In this document: piece by piece, positions 1-5,404 of the stretch
Layout: every line of letters starts with the position of its first letter
How positions within the stretch are numbered: the stretch's first letter is position 1
From: an uncultured Actinomycetes bacterium
GTDB taxonomy: Bacteria; Actinomycetota; Thermoleophilia; Solirubrobacterales; Solirubrobacteraceae
DNA length: 8,242 bases
Assembly (NCBI GenBank): GCA_937888775.1
Contig: CALAQT010000356.1
Span: 1 to 8,242 of the forward strand
Direction of reading: 5' to 3'
Position numbers and translations under genes: made by a program
Notes under the pieces: generated by a model
The model's database searches: none
The model's input: the letters and a program-made list of their open reading frames with translations, nothing else
Told to the model about the DNA's origin: nothing

Positions 1-1
1 G

Positions 2-9
2 AAGGAGGG
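2..9 (+). promoter_or_regulatory. Strong Shine-Dalgarno site for the HU gene
   Basis: The sequence AAGGAGGG lies 5 nt upstream of the GTG at 15 and is nearly fully complementary to the 3' end of 16S rRNA. It decides the GTG start of the HU gene. It is the strongest ribosome binding site in the window; several other genes here have little or none. Confidence 0.85.
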
Positions 10-14
10 AGCAA

Positions 15-287
15 GTGACTAAGTCCGAATTCGTCGACCAGGTCGCAGATCGCGCCGGGTTGAGTAAGAAAGATGCCGCAGACGCCGTGGACGCCGTGCT
101 CGAGACCATCGAAGGCGCGCTCAAGCGCGGCAGCGACGTTGTGTTCTCAGGCTTTGGGAAGTTCAGCGTCTCAAATCGGAGCGCTCGCGAAGGGCGCAAT
201 CCCGCGACCGGTGAGAAGATCCAGATCGCCGCTTCCCGCGTGCCCAAGTTCACTGCCGGCGCGGGCCTCAAGAAGGCGGTCAAGTAA
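15..287 (+). CDS. hup: HU family DNA-binding protein
   Basis: A small, basic, dimeric histone-like protein that binds and bends DNA and helps compact the nucleoid. The 90-residue product has the usual length of a simple HU, without the long lysine/alanine-rich C-terminal tail of mycobacterial and streptomycete HU paralogues. Seen in the protein: an N-terminal helical part (about 3-40), the GFGKF turn (46-50), and the DNA-intercalating arm with RNPATG (61-66), followed by the conserved VPKFTAGAGLK end. The GTG start at 15 is supported by the AAGGAGGG site just upstream. A hairpin lies about 20 bp after the stop, so the gene is probably transcribed alone or with genes left of the window. It could equally be named hupA or hupB; an IHF-type assignment is less likely because the arm and C-terminus match HU. 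Confidence 0.95.
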   Translation: MTKSEFVDQVADRAGLSKKDAADAVDAVLETIEGALKRGSDVVFSGFGKFSVSNRSAREGRNPATGEKIQIAASRVPKFTAGAGLKKAVK

Positions 288-306
288 CACCGCTCAGTCC
301 AGTCGG

Positions 307-324
307 GCGGGGAGCAAGCCCCGC
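307..324 (+). terminator. Hairpin after HU, possible terminator
   Basis: Arms GCGGGG (307-312) and CCCCGC (319-324) pair perfectly around the 6-nt loop AGCAAG, and two further G-U pairs are possible outside. It starts 19 bp after the HU stop. Only TT follows, so it is at best a weak intrinsic terminator. It also lies inside the frame that runs open into pyrF. Confidence 0.4.
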
Positions 325-361
325 TTCGTCACCGGCGCCGGCGGCAGCTGACGTCCCGTCG

Positions 362-381
362 CCCGCATCTGCTGGTGCGGG
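362..381 (+). terminator. Short hairpin just upstream of pyrF
   Basis: Arms CCCGCA (362-367) and TGCGGG (376-381) are perfectly complementary with an 8-nt loop and are followed by TTT. This could be a second weak terminator behind HU or a leader structure for pyrF. It sits next to the point (about 383) where PyrF homology begins, so its role depends on where pyrF translation starts. Confidence 0.3.
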
Positions 382-412
382 TTTCGGTGACCGGCTCGCC
401 GACCACGTCGCG

Positions 413-1291
413 GTGCGCTGCTCGCAGGTGGTCCTGGGGCTAGACCCTGACCCGGCCCGCTTGTGGCCGCGCGCAGTTGAGCTCGCGGGCGGGGACGGAG
501 CCCCGGCCGTCGAGCGGGCTGCTCGTGCCGTGGCGGCGCATTGCTCACTCGTTATCGAAGCGGTCGGAGAGCAATGCGTTGCGGTCAAGCCCCAGGTCGC
601 CTGCTTTGAACGCTTGGGCGCGCCGGGGTGGACCGCGCTGCATGAGGTCGTCAGGCGCGCCCACGAGCACGGTCTGCTGGTGATCGCCGACGCCAAGCGC
701 GGTGACATCGACGTCTCCGCCGCGGCCTACGGGCAGGCGTACTTCGGCGAGACGCCGACGCCGTTCGGACCCGTGGCCGGGCTGGGGGTTGACGCGCTGA
801 CCGTCAATCCGCTGTTGGGGCTCGATTCGATGATGCCGCTGGTCGAGGCGGCCCGCGGGCGGTCGGCAGGGCTGTTCGTGCTGGTTCGCACGTCCAATCC
901 CGGCGCCGCGGACGTGCAGGATCTGGCGCTCGCCGGTTCAGGGACTGTCAGCGACAGGCTGGCGGAAATGGTGGCCTTACTGGGGGAGGGCGGGGTCGGC
1001 GCCGCGGGGCTCACCGACGTCGGCGCCGTGACCGGGGCAACCGTGCCCGAGCGCCTGTCGGTGCTGCGGGCGAGCATGCCCCATGCGGTCTTCCTGCTGC
1101 CCGGCGTGGGCGCTCAGGGTGGTCAGGTGCAACAGCTGGGACCGGCGTTCGCGCCCGGTCCGGCTGGAGGACTGATCGCCGCCTCACGGGGGATCGTGTT
1201 CGCTCACGAGCCCGGCGGCGGGGACCCGGCCCAGTGCGCGGCGGCCGCAGCGGGGCGGCTGCGCGAGCAGGCCTGGGGACTGGCCGGCTAA
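413..1291 (+). CDS. pyrF: Orotidine-5'-phosphate decarboxylase (OMP decarboxylase)
   Basis: Catalyses the last step of de novo UMP synthesis, the decarboxylation of OMP, in the cytoplasm. The 292-residue product has the phosphate/substrate motif VLGLDPDP near its start (7-14) and the catalytic DAKRGDI block (93-99, with Asp93, Lys95 and Asp98 as the active-site Asp-Lys-Asp set), then VRTSNPGA and LLPGVGAQGG. The length and the DAKRGDI spacing match the longer type 2 PyrF of actinobacteria rather than the roughly 230-residue E. coli type. The GTG at 413 is the only canonical start in this frame after the stop at 212-214, and it has no clear ribosome binding site. Translation of the frame upstream (from about 383) gives a helix reading FGDRLADHVAV that looks like the family's normal N-terminus, so the real start is uncertain. 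The 66-bp gap to the next gene carries that gene's promoter. Confidence 0.92.
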   Translation: MRCSQVVLGLDPDPARLWPRAVELAGGDGAPAVERAARAVAAHCSLVIEAVGEQCVAVKPQVACFERLGAPGWTALHEVVRRAHEHGLLVIADAKRGDIDVSAAAYGQAYFGETPTPFGPVAGLGVDALTVNPLLGLDSMMPLVEAARGRSAGLFVLVRTSNPGAADVQDLALAGSGTVSDRLAEMVALLGEGGVGAAGLTDVGAVTGATVPERLSVLRASMPHAVFLLPGVGAQGGQVQQLGPAFAPGPAGGLIAASRGIVFAHEPGGGDPAQCAAAAAGRLREQAWGLAG

Positions 1292-1356
1292 GGGCTCGCG
1301 ACGCCTTGGCGGGCTTGGTGCTCCCCGCTCAGTGCGGATCCGCCTCTGCGCGCTTG

Positions 1357-1362
1357 TATGAT
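1357..1362 (+). promoter_or_regulatory. -10 element of the LysM-dacF-pfkB operon
   Basis: TATGAT (1357-1362) is one base from the sigma-70 consensus and ends exactly 10 nt before the ATG at 1373, which would give a nearly leaderless mRNA. No good TTGACA-like -35 is visible at normal spacing. Instead a perfect 10-bp palindrome, GCGGATCCGC (1334-1343), covers that place and could be a protein site or chance. The same -10 to ATG spacing recurs upstream of guaB3. Confidence 0.5.
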
Positions 1363-1372
1363 CGTGGGCGCG

Positions 1373-1684
1373 ATGAGGGGTCCAAATCTGGCGCGCTACC
1401 TGGCGCCGCTCGCCCTCGCCGCGGTGGCCGTCGGAACCTACGAGATCATTCAGACCGATCTTCAGACGAAACACCCGGCGCCAGCATCCGTCACGGTCGT
1501 GCACGGACGCAGGATCGCGCACCGGAAGTCATCCAAGGCGAAGTTCTATGTCGTGCGCGCCAACGACACTCTCAGCGGGATCGCCGTCAAGACCGGCGTG
1601 TCGCTCGGGCAGCTTGAATTGCTGAACCCCAAGCTCTCTCCCGACAGCCTGTCGACCGGTCAGCGGTTAAGGCTCAGACGGTGA
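1373..1684 (+). CDS. Membrane-anchored LysM domain protein
   Basis: A small 103-residue protein with an N-terminal hydrophobic segment (about residues 7-23, rich in Ala, Leu and Val) that would act as an uncleaved anchor or signal, a basic linker, and one C-terminal LysM domain (about 58-101, YVVRANDTLSGIA through NP and a GQRLRL end). LysM domains bind the GlcNAc parts of peptidoglycan, so the protein is probably displayed on the outer face of the membrane in contact with the wall. I chose ATG 1373 because TATGAT lies 10 nt upstream. The in-frame ATG at 1358 overlaps that -10 box and would add only five residues. The stop overlaps the dacF GTG by 4 nt (GTGA), so the two are probably translated together and may work at the same place in the wall. 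No catalytic domain is present. Confidence 0.85.
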   Translation: MRGPNLARYLAPLALAAVAVGTYEIIQTDLQTKHPAPASVTVVHGRRIAHRKSSKAKFYVVRANDTLSGIAVKTGVSLGQLELLNPKLSPDSLSTGQRLRLRR

Positions 1685-2916
1685 TCCGGCACGGGGTTCG
1701 CCGCCTCGTCCTCGGTGCGCTGGTGTCGGTGGGATGGCTGTGCGTCGCCACGGCACCCGCGCCGGCCGCATCGCCGCCGCACCTGAGCGTTAGTGCCGCG
1801 ATCCTGATCGAGCAGAGCACCGGTCGCGAGCTCTATGGGGTCAACCCCAACCAGAAGCTGGCGATCGCCAGCACCACCAAGCTGATGACGGCTCTGCTGA
1901 CCCTGGAGCACGAGCGGCGACTGGGCAAGCTCTTCACCCAGAACGAGTACTACGCCTCCTCGGTGGACTCGCAGATCGGCCTGGCACCCGGGGAACGGAT
2001 GAGCGTCCACGATCTGCTGCTGGCGCTGATGCTGCCCAGCGCCGACGACGCGGCCGAAGACCTCGCCTACAACGTGGGACACGGCTCGGTGGGGCGCTTC
2101 GTGAGGATGATGAATGTCCGGGCGCGACAGCTGGGGCTCAAGCACACGCATTACTCCACCCCCAGCGGTCTGGACACGCCCGGCAACTACTCCAGCGCCT
2201 CGGATCTGGTCAAGCTGGCCAGTTACGACCTGACCCACTCACGGTTCTTGGCGCGTATCGTGGCACTGCCGAGCGCCGTGCTGCATTCCGGCGCCCACGT
2301 CCGCTACGTGGTCAATCGCAATGACCTGGTCGGCCGCGTGCCGTGGATAAACGGGGTCAAGACCGGGCACACCGCCGCGGCTGGTTATGTTCTCATAGCT
2401 TCAGGGCATCGGAACGGTATGACTCTGCTCAGCGCCGTGCTGGGGACCGCCGATGTAGGCTCCCGTGACGCCAATACGCTGGCGCTGCTGGACTACGGCT
2501 TCGCGACCTTCCACCTCGTAACGCCCGTGCGCAGCGGAGGCATCCTGGCTCGCCCGACGGTACGCTATCGAGCGGGAGTGCGAGCCGACGTGATCGCGTC
2601 GAGAACCTTCACGCAGGTCTTTCCGCGTTCGATGAGCGTCCGGACGATCGTCGATGCTCCGCATCAGCTGAGCGGGCCGCTGGCCGCCGGATCGGTGGTC
2701 GGCGCGGCGATCGTGCGAGCCGGTAACCGCGTGGTGGCGCGGATCCCGTTGGTGCTGAAACGTTCGCTGCCCGCCGTCAGCGGCTTGACGATCGCGGCGC
2801 GGACGATTACGCGGCGGCTGCCGCTGGTGCTGATCGCGGTCGTGGCGCTGGCGGCGGGCGGGCTTTCGTTCGTTCGGCACAGGCGCGGGTTCCAAGTCCG
2901 ACGGTCGACGCCATGA
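1681..2916 (+). CDS. dacF: D-alanyl-D-alanine carboxypeptidase (PBP5/DacF family, peptidase S11)
   Basis: A secreted serine DD-carboxypeptidase that trims the terminal D-Ala from peptidoglycan pentapeptides and so limits cross-linking. The 411-residue product has a signal peptide (about 1-30, ending APAPAAS), the catalytic tetrad STTK (Ser64 nucleophile, Lys67), a second motif SAD (120-122) where the family usually has SxN, and the KTG motif (227-229, VKTGHT). A region of beta character follows (about 280-360), and one hydrophobic C-terminal segment (about 380-396) ends in basic residues, giving a membrane anchor in place of the amphipathic helix of E. coli PBP5. GTG 1681 overlaps the LysM stop and the gene's own stop overlaps the pfkB ATG, both by 4 nt, so it is the middle gene of a coupled operon. 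The enzyme class is clear; the subtype name dacF is approximate. Confidence 0.92.
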   Translation: MIRHGVRRLVLGALVSVGWLCVATAPAPAASPPHLSVSAAILIEQSTGRELYGVNPNQKLAIASTTKLMTALLTLEHERRLGKLFTQNEYYASSVDSQIGLAPGERMSVHDLLLALMLPSADDAAEDLAYNVGHGSVGRFVRMMNVRARQLGLKHTHYSTPSGLDTPGNYSSASDLVKLASYDLTHSRFLARIVALPSAVLHSGAHVRYVVNRNDLVGRVPWINGVKTGHTAAAGYVLIASGHRNGMTLLSAVLGTADVGSRDANTLALLDYGFATFHLVTPVRSGGILARPTVRYRAGVRADVIASRTFTQVFPRSMSVRTIVDAPHQLSGPLAAGSVVGAAIVRAGNRVVARIPLVLKRSLPAVSGLTIAARTITRRLPLVLIAVVALAAGGLSFVRHRRGFQVRRSTP

Positions 2917-3872
2917 TCATCACTGTCACGCTGAACGCGGCGCTCGACAAGACGCTCGAGGTCCCGATCTTCACTCCCGGGCGACGCCACCGGACGGTTG
3001 ACCAGGAGACGATGCCCGGAGGAAAGGGCGTCAACATCGCCCGGGCGATCAAGCGCCTGGGCCAGCCCGTGATTGCCACCGGCCTGACCGGCGGCGCCAC
3101 CGGCACGCGGATCGTCGAGGCGCTCAACGATGAGTCGATCCTCAACGGGTTCGTACGGATCCGCGAGGAATCGCGAACCAACACGGCCGTGCTCGATCCG
3201 ACGACCGGGCAGCACACGGAGATCAACGAGCGCGGGCCCTCGGTGTCAGCGCAGGAGATGGAGCTGTTTCGTGAGAATCTGCTCTACCTGGCCAAGGGCG
3301 CGAGCATCTGCGTGTTCGCCGGCTCCCTGCCCCGCGGGGTCGACCCGGGGATCTACAGCTCGCTGATCCGCGAAGTGAGCAGGCTCGGTGTAACCACGAT
3401 CCTCGACACCGAGGGAGAGCCGCTGAGGCTCGGCGTGCGGGCCGAGCCAGACGTGATCTCGCCCAACGAGCTGGAGGGCGAGGAGCTGGTCGGCCACGAG
3501 TTCAACGACGGCAACGACCGGGCTCAGGCGGTGATCGAGATGACCCGGCTGGGCGCCGGCGAAGCGATCATGACCGTGTCCGATGGCTGCTACGCCCGGG
3601 TCATGGAGGACGGGACGCCCACTCTGCATCGGGTCCGGGTCGCCGAGCAGGAGGCCCGCTCGGCGGTCGGCTCAGGTGATGCGTTCCTGGCCGGATACGT
3701 GGCGGCGCGATACGAGGGCCGCTCGCCGGTCGACTGCCTTCGCTTCGGCGTAGCCTGCGGGGCGGAGTCGACCCAGCACTTCGGGGCCGGGATCATCGAC
3801 CCGAGCCGGGTCGAGCGGCTGCTGGGGGAGGTCGAGTCCGAGCGGCTGGAGATCGGGGCCCAAATCGGCTGA
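2913..3872 (+). CDS. 1-phosphofructokinase family hexose kinase (PfkB/ribokinase superfamily)
   Basis: A cytoplasmic sugar kinase of the FruK/LacC branch, which phosphorylates fructose 1-phosphate, tagatose 6-phosphate or fructose 6-phosphate with ATP. The 319-residue length is normal. Seen in the protein: the N-terminal MIITVTLNAALDKT signature, the substrate motif PGGKGVN (35-41), FAGSLPRG (135-142), the SPNELE stretch (183-188), and the second PfkB signature with the anion hole and catalytic base, GSGDAF (253-258, Asp256). The ATG overlaps the dacF stop (ATGA), so it is the last gene of the LysM-dacF-pfkB operon. No fructose PTS gene or fru regulator is nearby, so the exact substrate cannot be read from the context. 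It may be a glycolytic kinase rather than a fructose-uptake enzyme. Confidence 0.92.
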   Translation: MIITVTLNAALDKTLEVPIFTPGRRHRTVDQETMPGGKGVNIARAIKRLGQPVIATGLTGGATGTRIVEALNDESILNGFVRIREESRTNTAVLDPTTGQHTEINERGPSVSAQEMELFRENLLYLAKGASICVFAGSLPRGVDPGIYSSLIREVSRLGVTTILDTEGEPLRLGVRAEPDVISPNELEGEELVGHEFNDGNDRAQAVIEMTRLGAGEAIMTVSDGCYARVMEDGTPTLHRVRVAEQEARSAVGSGDAFLAGYVAARYEGRSPVDCLRFGVACGAESTQHFGAGIIDPSRVERLLGEVESERLEIGAQIG

Positions 3873-3921
3873 TTGGTCGTTGCCCTAAGTACGCCCGCAT
3901 TGCAGCGCACGAGCTTGCGCT

Positions 3922-3940
3922 CGAGCGGGCCGGCCGCTCG
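3922..3940 (+). terminator. GC-rich hairpin after pfkB, possible terminator
   Basis: Arms CGAGCGG (3922-3928) and CCGCTCG (3934-3940) pair perfectly over 7 bp around the loop GCCGG, 49 bp after the pfkB stop. No T tract follows, so intrinsic termination is uncertain. Its right arm overlaps the first copy of the 48-bp repeat by four bases. Confidence 0.4.
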
Positions 3941-4032
3941 GCATCCAGCCTCGCCGAATTGGCCGGCGCCCAAGTCATCCGGCTCTCGGCATCCAGCCTC
4001 GCCCGATCGGGCCGCGCTCGCGTCATCCGGCT
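3937..4032. repeat. Two tandem copies of a 48-bp repeat upstream of guaB3
   Basis: Copies at 3937-3984 and 3985-4032 match at 40 of 48 positions by hand count. The first 19 bp (CTCGGCATCCAGCCTCGCC) and last 11 bp (GTCATCCGGCT) of each are identical. Within them the octamer CATCCRGC occurs four times, at 3942, 3976, 3990 and 4024, with spacings of 34, 14 and 34. The second copy ends 36 bp before the guaB3 -10 element. The repeats lie in a gap without a convincing gene: the open frames across them have no family resemblance. They may be regulator sites or a simple duplication. Confidence 0.75.
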
Positions 4033-4065
4033 CACTGCGCGCCACGCTGGGCGGGGGTCGCGCAA

Positions 4066-4074
4066 TGCTAGGAT
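4066..4074 (+). promoter_or_regulatory. Extended -10 promoter for the guaB3-guaA transcript
   Basis: TGCTAGGAT matches the extended -10 pattern TGnTAnnAT, with the hexamer TAGGAT at 4069-4074. No clear -35 is visible, which an extended -10 can tolerate. The expected transcript start is near 4081, only 3-4 nt before the ATG of the 18-codon leader ORF at 4085. The spacing from hexamer to ATG is 10 nt, as in the LysM promoter. Confidence 0.5.
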
Positions 4075-4084
4075 CGTCGCTCAG

Positions 4085-4141
4085 ATGGTTGCCGCCTTCA
4101 GTCTCACGTACCCGTCCGCAACGCGTTCTACGCTGCCGTAA
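4085..4141 (+). CDS. Putative 18-residue leader peptide coupled to guaB3
   Basis: The ORF reads MVAAFSLTYPSATRSTLP and stops with TAA at 4139-4141, whose last A is the first base of the guaB3 ATG (TAATG). It begins 10 nt after a good extended -10 box, so it would be read from the very 5' end of the message. guaB3 has no Shine-Dalgarno sequence of its own, which fits ribosomes passing from this ORF to guaB3 by termination-reinitiation. The peptide has no obvious stall motif; it has four Ser and three Thr residues among 18. It could instead be a chance ORF in the guaB3 leader. Function is unknown. Confidence 0.4.
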   Translation: MVAAFSLTYPSATRSTLP

Positions 4142-5343
4142 TGGAAGTCGAGATCGGCCGCGGCAAGAAGGCCAGGAGGGCATACGGATTCGACGACATC
4201 GCGATCGTACCGTCGCGGCGCACACGGGACCCCGATGACGTCGACATCTCCTGGACGCTGGGTCCATATCGGTTCGATCTGCCGCTGCTGGCAGCCGCGC
4301 TCGATGGCGTCGTTTCGCCGGAGACGGCCGGGCTGGTGGGCAAGCTCGGCGGCCTGGCGGTCCTCAACCTGGAAGGCATCTTCTGCCGCTACGAGGACGC
4401 CGACGCGCAGCTCGAGCGGATCGCGACCTTTTCCCGTGACATCGCCACGCGAGAGATGCAGGACATCTACCGGGAGCCGGTCAAGCCAGAGCTGATCGCA
4501 CAGCGGATCAAGGAGATCAAGTCCCACGGGGTCGTCGCGGCGGCGTCGCTGACCCCGCAGAAGGTGCGCACGCACTACGAGGTCGCGCTCGAGGCGGGCC
4601 TTGACATCCTCGTGATCCAGGGCACGGTCGTTTCGGCTGAGCACGTCTCCCTGGACGAGAGCCGGCCGCCGCTCAACCTCAAGGAATTCATCCGTGAGCT
4701 CGCTCCCACGCCGATCCTCGTCGGGGGTTGCGCCTCCTACCACACCGGGCTGCACCTGATGCGGACCGGCGCCGCCGGCGTGCTCGTCGGCGTCGGACCC
4801 GGCGCCATCTGCACCACCCGCGGGGTGCTGGGCATCGGAGTGCCGCAGGCGACGGCGATCGCCGACGTGGCCGCGGCGCGGTCGCAGCACATGCTCGAGA
4901 CGGGCGACTACGTCAAGGTGATCGCCGACGGCGGGATGCGCAACGGCGGTGACATCGCCAAGGCGGTTGCCTGCGGAGCGGATGCGGTGATGATCGGATC
5001 GGCCCTGGCGCGGGCCTACGAGGCGCCCGGCCGTGGTTACAACTGGGGGATGGCGACCTTCCATCCCACGCTGCCACGAGGAGCGCGAGTCGCCACCAAG
5101 CAGAACGGCACCCTCGAGGAGATCATCAAGGGCCCCGCCCGGGAGAACGACGGAACCTTCAACCTGATGGGCGGTCTGCGCACCTCGATGGCGACCTGCG
5201 GGTATCGCGACATCGCCGAGTTCAACCGCGCCGAGCTGATGGTCGCCCCCTCGCTGCAAACCGAAGGCAAGCACCTTCAGCGTGAGCAGGGTGTTGGCAT
5301 GGGCGCGAGCGGTCGGGCAGCGGCGGTCGGTGTCGCCGACTAG
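4141..5343 (+). CDS. guaB3: GuaB3 family IMP dehydrogenase (no CBS domains)
   Basis: Predicted to oxidise IMP to XMP with NAD, the committed step to GMP, in the cytoplasm. The 400-residue product is a single TIM barrel without the CBS (Bateman) insert of canonical GuaB, as in the actinobacterial and cyanobacterial GuaB3 group. Seen in the protein: the family start [34 protein letters not shown] (55-62), the catalytic loop GPGAICTTR (219-227) with Cys224, the phosphate-binding stretch [16 protein letters not shown] (260-275), and [11 protein letters not shown] near the end. From memory, the M. tuberculosis GuaB3 has lost the cysteine loop; here it is intact, so activity is likely. The ATG at 4141 fits the family N-terminus but has no ribosome binding site and shares a base with the leader ORF stop. 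guaA follows after 61 bp (or overlapping, if its start lies upstream), giving a purine operon. Confidence 0.92.
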   Translation: MEVEIGRGKKARRAYGFDDIAIVPSRRTRDPDDVDISWTLGPYRFDLPLLAAALDGVVSPETAGLVGKLGGLAVLNLEGIFCRYEDADAQLERIATFSRDIATREMQDIYREPVKPELIAQRIKEIKSHGVVAAASLTPQKVRTHYEVALEAGLDILVIQGTVVSAEHVSLDESRPPLNLKEFIRELAPTPILVGGCASYHTGLHLMRTGAAGVLVGVGPGAICTTRGVLGIGVPQATAIADVAAARSQHMLETGDYVKVIADGGMRNGGDIAKAVACGADAVMIGSALARAYEAPGRGYNWGMATFHPTLPRGARVATKQNGTLEEIIKGPARENDGTFNLMGGLRTSMATCGYRDIAEFNRAELMVAPSLQTEGKHLQREQGVGMGASGRAAAVGVAD

Positions 5344-5404
5344 CCCGTCCAGCGCCGCTGCGGAGGTCACGACGGGTGATGGGGCGCGCGACGCGCCGGA
5401 GTCG

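Noticed and set aside
270..290. Programmed -1 frameshift fusing HU to PyrF
   Set aside because: The PyrF frame is open under the HU 3' end, but no heptamer slippery sequence is present, and two hairpins follow. It is kept only as one option in the PyrF start finding.
1309..1328. Weak hairpin (GCGGG/CCCGC, 10-nt loop) after pyrF as a terminator
   Set aside because: Only five pairs with a large loop and no T tract; such structures are expected by chance at this GC content.
3873..4238. Open frames across the pfkB-guaB3 gap on both strands
   Set aside because: Products are Ser/Arg/Pro-rich without recognisable domains, run into guaB3 or over the 48-bp repeats, and lack ribosome sites. The repeat being a multiple of three (48 bp) keeps frames open by itself.
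4081..5370. Long - strand open frame (429 codons) opposite guaB3
   Set aside because: It mirrors the well-supported guaB3 gene and has Arg/Asp/His-rich composition without any family motif, as expected of a shadow frame in high-GC DNA.
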